Positions 1 through 12,332 of a stretch of DNA of 64,000 nucleotides are shown here, in pieces. A model generated the notes under the pieces. It worked only from the letters and a program-made list of their open reading frames with translations. It did not search any database and was not told where the DNA came from. The position numbers and the translations under genes were made by a program. Every line of letters begins with the position of its first letter. The first letter of the stretch is position 1. The stretch is taken from assembly GCF_028389875.1 (NCBI RefSeq), contig NC_084672.1, positions 2,129,501-2,193,500 on the forward strand. Direction: 5' to 3'. This DNA is from Rhea pennata (lineage: Eukaryota; Chordata; Aves; Rheiformes; Rheidae).

Positions 1-2122
1 ACACAATCAGTTAAACAAATGAGGGCCCTGAGACAGTTCAAAGCTTATTAAACTTATTCCTTCTTATCTTAACCTTTCAGAGTTCACAAGAGAGGATTTT
101 CGACATGAAAGTGTCAATCATCTACTGCATCTGCAATCATCCTACTGTATGGTTGCATTCCCAGTTGAGTGTGACTCACCATAGGTAAGTCAACCCTCCT
201 GGCTAGTATGGACAGACTAGTGTCACGCTTACCCTCAATGCAATACCTTAACAGCAGATAGTAGCTCTCAGAACTGAAAATCACTATCACTAAGACACGT
301 AAGATCCGAGGCAAAAATCTACTCTCTCTCTCACTCAAAAAAAAAAAAAAAAAAAGGGAGGGGGCAAGAGGGAGGGAGCTGAGACGTTTCAGCCGAGTAA
401 CAACTCATATTCTTCCACCAGTGAACCACGGGTGGAAATATTTCAGTGTACAGATAGCTGGAGACAGATCTATATTTGTGGAAAGGGTGGGTGAAGAGAA
501 CCACAAGCACTCTCCAGCAGCTGTGTCTTCTCAGAACTCTGCTAACACAGTAGTCTCAAAGTGCACCATGTAAAACAGCATGCATGGCCACCAACCTGAT
601 GCAGTTCTCAATATCTCTCTGCAGCGCTGTGCTAAATGAAACAACCAACTCCAGCAGGAGTATTGCTCCTCACCCCTGGCCAGGGAAGAAGCATCTATAG
701 GATGGGCAATGGACATCATCACATGTTTCATGGCTGCCCCAATGAGCAGAGCTTGCTATGGTAGTTTGGGAAGAATATCAATGAACACAGAATGGTACGC
801 ATAACTACAGTAACCGTGACTGTGTAAGAAAACCAGTAATATACGCTCTTGTCACGTTTGGTCATCATCTGCTGACTGGCAGGAAACTATCACCTACCCT
901 GTGAAACCGGAAGTATCAGCAGGGAAAATTAAGTCTTCAGCCACCTAAGAGGTACCAAGTTGAAGACTCGCATAACCAGTCCTCCCTTCCCCATTCACTT
1001 CTCTCACATTTAGAGTGGCTACAGCTCCCAGGAAGAATCACTCCATGTGACTGGAGGTCACTGCAGCTGTTGATGACTTCGGGTCCTTCTCCAGGTCCTA
1101 TGTTGTTCATCAGTCACAAATATCCTTAGAAGCACACTTCAAATGTCAAGGGCTCTGTCAGACTCTCTCAGTGTGCTGGAGGCAAGTAGTCAAATTCCTC
1201 ATGGAAGGATGAGGTTGTTGGCATCTCACCAGACGAGTTCAGCACTTTGCCCTGATTCAACTACTGATTCAACTAATAAATCAATTCAGGTAAAGCCCAT
1301 GGGGGCTATCTGGACAGCTGTACCACCCTACTACTTCTTTGAGATCTGGCTCCAAAAAGCATACTCTCTCCTAGTACTGTGTCACAACTGAACACACACC
1401 TTCATTTTAACTTCAGGTCAAAAAGCCCCCCACTGGCTCCAACTGCTACCTGACAGAGCAACCATAAAAGGTGCAACAGAAGATCAAGGGGTAAGGTCTC
1501 ACGCACAATACAGTCTGACCACTGAGTTACAGCTGTGCTGCGTGAGCACTTCTAGCTTAGATACGGATCTGCAGGCCATGCTCCCACCTTGGGCCAAGAA
1601 TCCCTGTGTAGAGTCACAGGCTTAGAGTAAACCATAAGCTGCAGCCCCCACTGCATATGCATTTAAGCTTAAACAGCTCTTATTTTCAATCCGCTTGATA
1701 AACAGACTGTGCAGCTCAGGTTTAAGGCCCATACATCTCCAGCTGCTTTTCTGCTGTAGGAACAAGGATAATCACTAAAAAGACGACAATTTTACAAAAC
1801 TGTGCCCCAAAAACATTTCTGTATTTGCTTGTAAATGCTACAGCCAAACTTAGTTTTCAATAATTCTAAAATAGCAAGGCTTCAATAATAATCTAAGCCT
1901 CAATGAATACCCTCCATTTCATTTGGGGAGAGGCAGGAAAACATGAAGCAGAACGTGGAGCAAAGTTGGTTCACATTCGTGTTACCTTTCTTTAAAGGGC
2001 AAAGCAAGTTGTCCCTGGCTTGCTCTATAGCCAGTGGGAACTGTCAGCAATCTCCAGGAGGCAATTGAACCCTCAAAAAAATAATAATAAAAACAACTCT
2101 TGCTTATCCTTCGAAAGCTCTG

Positions 2123-2149
2123 CTCTCTCTCTCTCTCTCTCCCTCTCTC
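2123..2149. repeat. (CT)n microsatellite
   Basis: A run of CT dinucleotides, interrupted once by CCC, lies inside MAP2K5 intron 1. It is a simple sequence repeat with no other feature attached. Confidence 0.85.
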
Positions 2150-3134
2150 ACCTGTATAAAGTTTAGGGTAGTGCTAGAAACTAGCAGGGAAGAAATTGAA
2201 ACATCTGCCATCTGCTTCAATTACCTCTGCAATCTTCTGTAGTCCCAACACCGAAAGTTTTTCAACACGCCAACACCCCCCCCATTCCTCACATGCCCTC
2301 TCAGTAAGATACAACATGCTGGCAGAGAAATCCTGCATGATCTGCCTCCAAGACAAATAATGACAGAGGAAATTAAACACATAGGTAACCTGTGGCAGAT
2401 CTTTCTTTAGGGATACATGGGCACAGAGTCTCTAGCAGAGATGGGTTATGCAAGAAAGACAGGGGCATCCAGAAAGCTTGTCATGAGGAAAATATGACCT
2501 GCACACAGGATTTGAAATTTCTCTGGAGTAAAGATGCAATGAAAGAGAAAGAACAAGTGGGATAAACTGAGAAGTCCTGGCTTTTCTGAGGGGGAAATCC
2601 CTGCACACATGGCCTGCGGAAGGGGAGAAAACAAGGGTCTTCCCTGAGGACACGGGAGGCAGGGGCTGAGGTGCAACCAGACCACGTGCAAGGGGATGAA
2701 GGAGCTTCAGCAACACCACGGAGCCCAGAGCAGCTTCGGGGCAGCTCAGGCCGAGGGAGCCACAAGGAACCGGGCGCAGCGGGGAGCAGGAGCGTTAGGA
2801 GCAAGTACGTGCGGCCCTCGCCCGCTTACAGAGTGCGAGGCGACTCATTTCCACGCCTCAACTTTTAAAACTGCTCCGAAGCGAGGAGCGCCGAGCTGCT
2901 CGGCAGGTCCGAGGCGCGCAGAGGCGCTGCACGTCGCCGTTTCCACTTCACTTTCGCCACTTCTGCCCGCTCGGACCCTTTGGAGGAACCGGCCCCCCCG
3001 CCGGGGGGAGGCCTTGGGTTTTCCCGACGGCTCAACTGCGCCCCGGGACTTCTCCACAGGCAAAAGCGCGGCGCCCTGGCGTTGCCACGCCGCTGCCACC
3101 TCCCCGAAGGCGCAGAGAGACACACCGACGGTGT

Positions 3135-3190
3135 AAAAGAAAAAAAAAAAAAAAAAAAAAAAGAAAAAAAGAAAGAAAGAAAGAAAAAAG
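3135..3190. repeat. A-rich tract with GAAA units
   Basis: An uninterrupted A run of about 22 bases is followed by GAAAG units. It lies roughly 65 bp inside MAP2K5 intron 1, within the CpG island. On the gene's strand it reads as a pyrimidine (T/C) tract. It is a simple repeat, probably length-polymorphic. Confidence 0.85.
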
Positions 3191-3255
3191 AAACGCTTTT
3201 AGAAACGCGTCCTCTGCCAGGGCGGCCCGGCGACACCGCGACCGCGGCCACTCAC

Positions 3256-3390
3256 CAGCACGTCCCTGAAGAGCAGCTGCGGCGCGGAGTGCACGGTCCA
3301 GTCCACGGCCCCGCCGTCGGGGATCTTGATCCGGATCACCAGCACCTGGTTCTCCATGGCGCGGGAGGGGCCGCAGAGCAGCCAGAGCAT
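3256..3390 (-). CDS. MAP2K5: MAP2K5 (MEK5) exon 1, start of PB1 domain
   Basis: The exon encodes the N-terminus of the dual-specificity kinase MEK5, which is activated by MEKK2/3 and phosphorylates ERK5 in the cytoplasm. The 45 codons begin MLWLLCGPSRAMENQVLVIR and end at LLFRDVL. The segment from MENQ onward is the first part of the PB1 domain used for docking with MEKK and ERK5. It ends exactly at a strong donor (CTG|GTGAGT) in phase 0. Two in-frame starts exist: 3,390, which matches the annotated mammalian start, and 3,357, whose context GCGCCATGG is better. The kinase domain and all other exons lie to the left of the window. Identification rests on the very high similarity of this N-terminus to known MEK5 and on the neighbouring genes. 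Confidence 0.93.
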
Positions 3391-3621
3391 CCCCGCCCCG
3401 CCGGGCTCACATGCTGCGGCGGCCCGAGGGCGGCGGGCCCGCGGCGGCAGGCGGCGAGGGGGGGAGGCTCCCGAGCAAGGCCGAGGCAGCGCCGCGCCGC
3501 GCCGCCTCCCGCCCCTCCCCGCCCGCAGCAGCAGGAAGGACTCGCGGCAGCCCCGGAATCAAAACGAAGGAGCCTGGGGGTGGGGGAAGTGGGGAAGAGG
3601 CGGAGGGAGCGGGAGGGCGGC

Positions 3622-3733
3622 GCCATGTTGTGGGCGGTGGCGGAGGAGGCGGCGCCATGTTGTGGGCGGTGGCGGAGGAGGCGGTGCCATGTTGTGGGCG
3701 GTGGCGGAGGAGGCGGCGCCATGTTGTGGGCGG
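3622..3733. repeat. 32-bp tandem repeat x ~3.5 with YY1-like sites
   Basis: The core GCCATGTTGTGGGCGG recurs at 3,622, 3,654, 3,686 and 3,718, exactly 32 bp apart; the third copy is preceded by a T where the others have C. Each copy carries CGCCATGTTG or TGCCATGTTG, resembling the YY1 motif (core CCAT, usually CGCCATNTT). The array sits 230-340 bp upstream of the MAP2K5 start codon, in the promoter or 5' UTR. Because 32 is not a multiple of 3, the array stays open in several frames and inflates overlapping open frames. The repeat is directly visible; YY1 binding is inferred. Confidence 0.85.
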
Positions 3734-6554
3734 CCGCCGCCCTTCCCCGGCGGGAAGCCGCCGCCGCCCGCGCCGTGAGTGGAGAGCCGCGGCCCGGGGC
3801 TGGCCGGAGCGGGGCGGCGGTTGTGCCCTCCGAGACGGACGCCGAGCAGTTTTTACAGGAAAAACAGCTGTCCGGGGAGCGGATGGAGAAGAGGCACATC
3901 AGGGCCCGTTCCCTGTCTCGTCGTTTATTAAGAGTATGGAAATTTTTTCATTTCTTCAGTGCTGCTGATCCTCAAATATAATGAATAGCAGTCCCCTCAC
4001 ATTACTACCCCCCCATAAGAACTCATGGGGCTTTCGTCTGTCTGCATTTTTTTAGAAAAAGTTTCATACCCTAGTATGTACCTGTACAGATATGTGTGGT
4101 TACACATATGGCAGCTGTAAAGCTGCCAACTTAAAAAAGTCATTTAAGTCATTTCTTTTACAGGTCTTGTCTTCAGTAGTATGTCTCTATCTTAGAAAGT
4201 TACAGGTATACTACAAAGGAAAATGGTAAATTTGGGAACCAAAACAAGGGCCATTCTGTACTTCTCTCACCAGTACAGTATTTGAATTTCCCTATTAGCA
4301 TCCTTTAAGCAGTCTTACTACCAGCTATCACATATTTATTTTGCTCTTTTTCTAAATCATAGAACTCACATGCTACCCAGGTAAAATCCTCACAGCAAAA
4401 GATGTTTTCCCGTATCTGTTTAGTGGTGCAGCAGCAAAAAGTCCAATTCACAATAAGTTCTGTTTTAAAAGACAGTTCTGATGAAAGATAATCCCCATTA
4501 AAAGCCCAAGCCCAGCTTCCTCAGCTGAGGTTTATAACATAAAACATAACAGGGGTTATGTTTTCAAGAATGACAACTCTCTGCAGCAATCATGAGTCAG
4601 CGGTTACACTTAAAAAAAACCCAAAAAACAAAAAACAACAAAAAAAAACTTCTTTGTCTGACAGAAATTTGAGAGAAGGCTGGCTGCTCCACAAAGCTCT
4701 GCAGGATGAAACTTTCCTCTGTGGTGCAAGAAGAGCATCAATATCAATTGTAGGCTGTTGATCTATATGCTTTTATCACAATATCCCAATTACCATATAT
4801 GACAAACTGGACTACTTGATTTATCAGTTTAAAGGAAAAAAAGCTCAACATACATCTGATTTAATTCCTGATATATCTTCAAGATTCCCCATATTAGAAT
4901 CGTTTGTTGTTTGAGCTGTAGGAAAAAAATTCCTTCACTGGCCATTAGCAGATAGAAATTCTCTCTCTGTTCAATAACTTTATAATTTAGTTCCTACACT
5001 AGAAATTAATAGAGCCCCAACTCCTAACTATCTAAGGAATTGGTGCTGCCCGTATGGACTTCTCTCTGTTAAAATGAACCTTTTACCTATGGTCCCTGTA
5101 TACCTCTCAATGATGATTCATTTTCTATTACATTTTAAAGAATAGGATACAAAATCATAGAATTTCTATAGAACCACGAGTTTTCTAAAATACCTTTTTC
5201 ATTTCCAAGACTATGGGGAAAACTAACTCAATTTGCCAGATTTGCATAAATATTGTACAGATTTTTCAGAGCTAATAATAACCTTAATCTCCCATTCTGA
5301 TTTGTGTTGATGCAGCTGTAATCAAACTTCAAGGGTTTTTTGTATCTTAACAAGCATAGCACATCAAGCATATCTTTCTTGATACAGGTTTGTTTTTGCT
5401 ACGTATTTCTTTAAAACCCATTTTTCATGAAAAATTTTCATTCTAAGTATACCAACATTTGCCCCAAATAATTAAAATTTATCAACCCTGCAGAATTCTT
5501 GCTATGAGAATGGAACTTTATACAAATCTAAACTTATATTTTTCCCGAACTGTAGGGGGAAATTTTTGTAGCAAGAATTATAGTAGTAGTAAGTATTATA
5601 AAACATTCTTAAAGGTCTGTATTTGACTGCCACAAGAATCTCCTCTTAAAAAGTTTTTAACCCAGAGAGTTGAAGAATTCAGAAAGTCACAGGAAAAATA
5701 ATTAAGCAGTCAGATTTTCTCCATTAAATCTAGATGACACTGTCATCAAGAAATATGCATGATTTCCTATTTATAATTACATATTCAAAGCCTATCCACA
5801 ATGAAATAACACTTCAAAATTTGCAAAGGAGCAATATATCTGTTCTTTAATTGCAGAAGAATCCTGAAGGCCATAACTTATGTGAATTCTGTTTTTACTT
5901 GCGTGAGGGAAACATCCTCCAACAGTGCCATAGACTTCAAGGCTGGTTTTATGCTATAAGCATAAGAACAGTCATCTCAGTGCAGTCTGCTGCTGCTCTC
6001 TGCTGCTTTCCATTGCTGTTAGAAAGGACAGAAGAGCTCTTGAGATGGCCACATAAAGAAAATAAATGTTTGTTTTCAAGCAAAAGCAAAATGCTGACAC
6101 AGCTGAATACTAAAATTATTAGATTTGCTATACTGTGGAATCTCACAGGAATATCAGTGAGTGGTATGGACAAATGTTGTACCCCACTGGTTCCCTGGAA
6201 TATGGTTAGCATGATAATTTGCAAGGTCCTCAAAAATAAGGAAATAAGCTATTACTTATTTCCTTCTCTAATTCCCACTGCAAAAGAAAGTGTCTAACAT
6301 GATCACTTCACATCTTTTCACTACTACAGCCATAGTATAGCAAAGTTCCAAGTCCTACTACTGGAACTCCATAAAAAAAGGGGGGGGGAGAAAGAGCGGA
6401 CTCTCCTGGCCCTATTCTTGTTTCTTTCAATTCCAAAATACGTATCTAGCAGGTTCCTCCACCTGGTTTCCATGCCAGTGGTGGAGGGATGTGTGAAGAG
6501 ACTCTCAGGAGGGAATCAGGCTAGTGCAAATGAAAAATGCAGTGCTTCGGACTC

Positions 6555-6582
6555 GCATAGTCCTCTTTAAAAAGGACTATGC
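6555..6582. repeat. Perfect 10-bp inverted repeat
   Basis: GCATAGTCCT at 6,555-6,564 and its exact reverse complement AGGACTATGC at 6,573-6,582 are separated by 8 bases. It could be a short hairpin or a remnant of a small inverted-repeat transposon. No target duplication or longer arms were recognised. Confidence 0.6.
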
Positions 6583-9500
6583 ATTTCTTCATACACATGC
6601 CACTTTTTTTTTTTAACTAACCTTTACAATACTCCCATTGTAAATATTCAGTGGCAGGTAAATTGTGCCAATTGTACTAGGCCACATAATGAGTTGAAGT
6701 GCACCAGAACTAGGACTAGGACCCAAAACTAATTTCATCTAGTCCTATGCTCAGACCATTGGGTAGAAGGAAACTAAGGATAAAGCGGAGTCAGAAAGTC
6801 CTACATTTTTCATTATAGCTCCCTCTATAGCATCTCTGAGATTGAGCATCTCTGGGAAATTTACCTCACTACTACTATAATTTCTCCAGCTATGACATAG
6901 TATGATTTTACTAGTTAACAGACTAAATAGTTAACATATGTGAACTACATATGTTGAAAGTTATTTAACACTTCTAAAATCTGCTGAACTACTAAAAATA
7001 TTTTGGAATACTGTATTACATATTCTGTACTATGTAATATGTAATTTTTATATATTATATGAAACAGACTCAGAGGGAGCAAAATCTAGATGCCAGTCCT
7101 TGATTCACTAAATTCAATTTATCATCTCTGCTTCCTCCCAGAACCAGCTTATAGATATATATTATTATATATGAGAAAGAATAAACTCATCATTTCTTAG
7201 AAAAAAACAGCAACTGGTTCATTGCTTTAGTAGCAGATATTTTCATGTCTTAATTTTTAACAGAGATGATTAATAAATTTCTATGTGAATAAAATAACAT
7301 ATTACGATGAAAATCACCTTTATTCCCTTCCCACATCTTCAGATTACTATTGAATAGAGCAAGCTGAATTCCCTCAGGCCTATGATAAAAAGTAGGTCAA
7401 CAGTGTCCAGTCTTTCTAAACTTATTCTTCTGCAAAAATGCGTCTCCCAGGAGTGAATCACCCAAAGGTACTAGGTTGGTCAGTGCAAGTGTAGAAGAAG
7501 AGTCCTTAAAAATTGCATTTAAAACTTGCAGAAAACCAGTTACTTTCCTTCCATGCCTTCCCACTACGTCTTGACCTGAATCAGTGCCTCTAACAGGCAA
7601 TGGACTGTTCATCAGACAAAAATCAGGAAATAAATTGGTATTATTTTCTCTTCAAAGGGAGAATATAGCTGTACAGATCTTTTAAAACTCTCTTTCTCAT
7701 AGTACCATTTATCTTGAACTGAAAAAAACCAACAAGCTTGATTTAGGCCAAATTTCAAGATGTTTATTTCTTGCTTTAAGTTATGAATATACTTTAAAAT
7801 AAAGAAAATATAAGCATGTTTTATGCTTAACATAATTAATATTGTTTAAAGGCTAGATATGATACTCAATTACTGAAAAAATACAAGGCAAACTATAGCA
7901 ATTGAATTGAGCAAAAATGGCTGTGTATCGTTCATGATCTTGCTGTGCCCCACCAGATCAGCTTCAGGGGCTGCATAATTGTTTCTGCCAACCTATACAT
8001 TCTTGAGTAACAACAAAATTATTGTGATTTTTCTTACTAAATAATTCATACTTCACAAAGCATGTACATAACTAGGCCCACGAATCACTAAGCACGTAGC
8101 AATCATATCTAATGGCATTTCTTCAGAACTCAAACAGAATATTGACTTTGTAATATTTAGAGTTTTGTCCAAAAATTCAAAATGTCCTCTAGAAGTGTTA
8201 TATTTTGAAATTTGCGTTTTAAATTTGAAAGTTTCCTTGATCAGACTTTTTGTCTGAAGGACTGCTTTGACTCGTGTTTTACAGTTTTATTCTATTAGGA
8301 TAACTTGAACTCACGTAAAATCATGACCTCTTACAGCTTGCTGCAGAAAGGTCTCATGTTACTAGGACTTCCTTACTTTCTAAAAACATATTACAGTGTA
8401 TTAACTAGGACATTATTATGTATTAGCATAAATAATTAAGGTTAAACTACACTTGTCTTTGAGTAATATATATTTTGTGATACTTTAGCCTTTATTTCAG
8501 CTGCATTTATTCACTGACTAATTCACAAAGGTCAATAATGTGCATTGACTGTCCTAATGCAAATTTTGATGTCCTACTGCATCTGTGCTTTATTTGAAGG
8601 ACTTCTTAATCACCAACACAGTAATAACATCTGCTCTAGAAATGAAAAAAAAAATCTTTTAAATAAACTTGAATATACAACCATCTTTCAAAAATTCCCT
8701 TCCTGTAACTCCAAAGCACTCATTCTTTCTTGGCACATTTAAACTGCATGACACAGCTCAGGAATGCACAACTTGACATACCCTTCATAGATATGTGTAT
8801 TTTGAGGATAAAATCAAACCAGTTCCCAGAACCATTACTTACTTTTCAGTAGTGAATATGGAAGAAGAGTAAGGAAGGTTATAGCAATAGCCAATTTAAT
8901 TTAAATGGCCAAAGTAAATAATGTATGAAGGCAAGTCTCATTTGTTTCAGAAAAAGTTGGTCCTAATCAGAGACCTAAGGGCATTCAACTACTATAAAAT
9001 ACTTAAATTTCCTTCAATAAAACATGCATTGGGGAAATTTATGGTTAGCATTCATAAAGAGATTTAGACATTGAGGATTTTTTTTACCGCAGTTAGGTTC
9101 TCCAAGGTAACTATTCAGTCAGTCCCTGATTTTTCTAGTTTGTTCTGCTTGCCTACAGAATAACTCCAGTCAACTCTATTTTATCAAAAATTTTAAATCA
9201 TATTAGTTGTCCATGCTAACGTACAATAACACGCTTTTTTTGAATGCAGAAAGAATAAACTCTAAATTTGTGTTCTCCTTTTCCAGACTATGTTAGCAAA
9301 GGAAGGAGTATCAATAGGTTTGAGAGTACTTCTAACTCAAAAGAGTACCAAGCCTAGGCAAGCCACTTCCTCTAACTTTTTTGGTTCATTTTCAGTCAAA
9401 GTGTAAACATTATCTTTACCAAACCCATCCTTTCCCTTTTTATTTCACTGAAACTGTTCTTGCTAAAGGTTCTTATTTGCTTAGTGCATCCATCTTCACG

Positions 9501-12308
9501 TAAGAGTTTTCATATCCTCATTCTCCTTCCCTTCATTTTCTTTAATCTCAACAGTAAAGAGGGGCTGGGGGAAAGAGTATCCTTCTTCTCTGTTGATGAC
9601 TAATTAATTTGCTTTCCTACTCCACAGCTGCAGAGTTGCAACTGCTTTAAATAAAAAAATTAGTTGATTACAGTGTACGTCTGTAGAAGCTCTCAGGACT
9701 GACGGTTTTCTTAAATGGTAGTTCCTCAAAACTATAGTTTTATGGAATTTCAGTATTCGCACTGTTCATTGTGCACAAGTGAGCCCAGCAAGGCTACACA
9801 AACTTGCCTGGGAGCTCAGACTCGGATACAAACTCAGGTATACTACTTTTGTCAGATAGTCTTCTGCTGTTACAAAGGGGATACTGCTGCTCTGCTTCAC
9901 GAGAGTGTTGAGAAACTAAGGTCCATTAGTGACTGGCAACATTTGCATAGGGAATAAAGACCATTAAATACAAAGAGGAAATAAAAAAGCAAAGATATTT
10001 ACCTAATGCTGCTACATATTCATAGTTACAATATTTCAAAAACACAAAGTAAGTTAAGGATACATCTAACATGCTGAAGTCAATGAAAGGTCATTTGGTT
10101 CCAGGTTCTTCTGGAGACTCGAGAGCGCTATTGTATACAGCTTCAGGGGAAGAAAGGGGCTTAAGAGGAAGGGAACAGAGCAACATTTTCGTGAGGAAAT
10201 GTGAAAGTATTGATCATAAACAACTGAGAATATTAATCCTTTCTTAACTTCACAGGTAATATCTCAATCTAGTATTTGCTTGCATTGAAAAGAAAAGTTG
10301 GGTACTTCGAGTTGCAGTTGTGTTTACCTGAAGGTCAGGAAGCGGTACCTCTTCTATTCTAGTCATAAGAGGAGTGCTACCATACAGAAAAAAAATGATC
10401 TTTATGTAAAGTAAGATGCCTAGCACAGATGTTTTGCATTAGAGATCAAAAAACTTCATTAAAACAAGCACAAAAACATCCATGTCTTATAATTTGGATA
10501 AGTATACAGTAACAGAAAATGGTAGTTCTTGGAGCAATATCATTAGTTCTACAAAGTCTCTGGTGAAAAATTTGTCAAACACACAAAAAGGTATAAAAGT
10601 GAAATATAGTAATTAAGACCTGGGCTTTATCGATTGTGCAGCTTAAGTAATTTTTCACTACAAACGTAAGATTTAATAAGTATAAGTAGTTAAAGATCCT
10701 GACTTGGCTGTAGTCATTAGCATGTAATTGAACTGGTAAAAAAGATCAGTTAAACCTATGTTGATTACCACCTTATCTTTGAAAGGCAATTAAGGACCTC
10801 AATCATTGCAACAAGATTTGATTGTGCAGCCTTTATTGGACATTGATCTTTCAGCAAAGCGCAGTTACATTTTCCATTAATTTACAGTAACACAGTTTAA
10901 CTCAGATACCTGAGACCATTGACCTAGGTAAGATGTAATGCTAAGCACTCGTTTAGGTTAAGATGCACCCAGTAGTCATTACTGTTTAAAAAGAGACTGC
11001 TACAAGTAGCTATCTGATCCTCTGGGTTTAGAATAAGGTTTCATTTATCTGAAGTAGTTGTTAAGTGAGGTGAAACAAAGCTTTTTGCCTTTTTGTGTCA
11101 TCTCTCACTCATTTAAACATCATCCTTGAGTACAGTAGAGAGAAAATTAAGGCAAGAGTTACAAGATAAACTACATTTGGTTTCAAATGGAAATGGAGCA
11201 AATCAAATCAGCAAAAGTTAGAAAGGTCATTTTGTAGTTCAATCATCTATAACAAAATATCAGCATAATTGTATGCGTATGTACAACATAATACATACAA
11301 AATGGAACCTGCTAATTAAAACAATTACAATTAAGTTATTGTGGAATAAAGCCTCATTCCCTACAAGTTTGCCTTCTGAAGCAGCGAGGTTATAGAACAA
11401 CCTAAAAGATCCTTACAAGCAAAGATACCATAGTTTGGTGCTACGTATGCAAATACATAATGCATTGAACAGTAGTAGTATAGTAGTGTACCTTTGAACA
11501 ATAAAAAAAGTTAGAAAGCCTGTATTTAAAGTCATCTTTTATTCCCCTGGGTTCAAACACTTGGATTTCTCTATAATAGAAGACTGTTCTCTTCATACTG
11601 GATTGTCTGTTTAGGATCTGACAGCTACAAGGTGAGAGAGTTTATGGTGATGGGGAATAGAAAGCTAACACAGCAAAGTTTCCACTGAGTGCTGAGGTTA
11701 TCACAGAACTGCATATTGCACGCATATCCTTGCTTGCCATTCCCTTGTCTCCCAGAGCCTTACAGAGATTTTTCTTTAGACAAGATGGGATGAATCTTTC
11801 TGGCCCTTTTTGTCCCACAACATTTCCATCTTGCATTCAAGTCAAAGCTCAAGAATAAGGGATAAAAAGATACTAAGAAGAAAACCTTTACAGCAAAAAG
11901 AAAATGAAAGACAGATGAAGTGTTTTACCTTTGGCTGAAGACAACAAAGTCTGTTTATATTCATACTTGAAAGGGATTTTGTAATGATTTATTAACTCAA
12001 GCATTAGGCCTTATAAATAGCTTATTTAAGTACTCTAACAGGCTTTTTATAAGTGTTAATGAAAGTAGTGAATGATACTATATTTGCACTTTGCCCTCAG
12101 ACATCTTCTAGTTCATCCTTTAGCATGATCAACTTCATAAGAGCAAGAGGTCTATTGATTTTCATGTAATACAAGAAAATATTACATTTGCTTAATTGTT
12201 ACACAGTGAGATCATTGAACAAGAAATCAAGTCTCTATTTAATGCTGCAAGCAGCACAGAATTGCACTAATCAATAGGGTAGTTTGTCAAAGATGTTCTC
12301 TAAGGAGA

Positions 12309-12332
12309 CTTGCCCATCACTGTATGGGCAAG
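12309..12332. repeat. 9-bp hairpin
   Basis: CTTGCCCAT at 12,309-12,317 pairs perfectly with ATGGGCAAG at 12,324-12,332 across a 6-base loop. Two more pairs are possible past a small bulge. It is too short for a microRNA precursor as seen, and no function is assigned. Confidence 0.55.

Larger units (their letters stand above)
1..3255 (-). other. MAP2K5: MAP2K5 intron 1, 5' part
   Basis: This stretch follows the exon 1 donor of MAP2K5 on the minus strand and should be the start of its first intron. I see no further conserved exon in it. The short open frames here have no recognisable protein features. It contains a CT dinucleotide run near 2,123-2,149 and turns GC-rich above about 2,700, where it merges into the promoter CpG island. 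That it is intronic is inferred from the exon 1 donor and from gene order; exon 2 is not in the window. Confidence 0.75.
2730..3850. promoter_or_regulatory. MAP2K5: CpG island and promoter of MAP2K5
   Basis: The block is strongly GC-rich and dense in CpG, in sharp contrast with the AT-rich DNA on both sides, and it surrounds the first coding exon of MAP2K5. This is the usual arrangement of a broadly expressed TATA-less vertebrate promoter. Transcription should run leftward from somewhere between about 3,400 and 3,800. A four-copy tandem array with YY1-like motifs lies in the upstream part. Several very long open frames on both strands here come from base composition and are not genes. The limits are approximate. 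Confidence 0.8.

Noticed and set aside
3336-3899. 187-codon minus-strand open frame upstream of MAP2K5 exon 1
   Set aside because: Pro/Ala/Ser-rich low complexity in the CpG island, in a different frame from the MEK5 exon, with no recognisable protein features.
2980-3981. 333-codon + strand open frame over the MAP2K5 CpG island
   Set aside because: It is compositional: GC-rich DNA lacks stop codons and the 32-bp tandem repeat stays open in several frames. The peptide is Arg/Gly/Ala-rich low complexity, runs through a poly(A) tract as poly-Lys, and overlaps the real MAP2K5 exon antisense.
5851-6297. 148-codon + strand open frame in intergenic DNA
   Set aside because: Random-looking composition, no CpG island or conserved motif, and no splice partner that I could identify.
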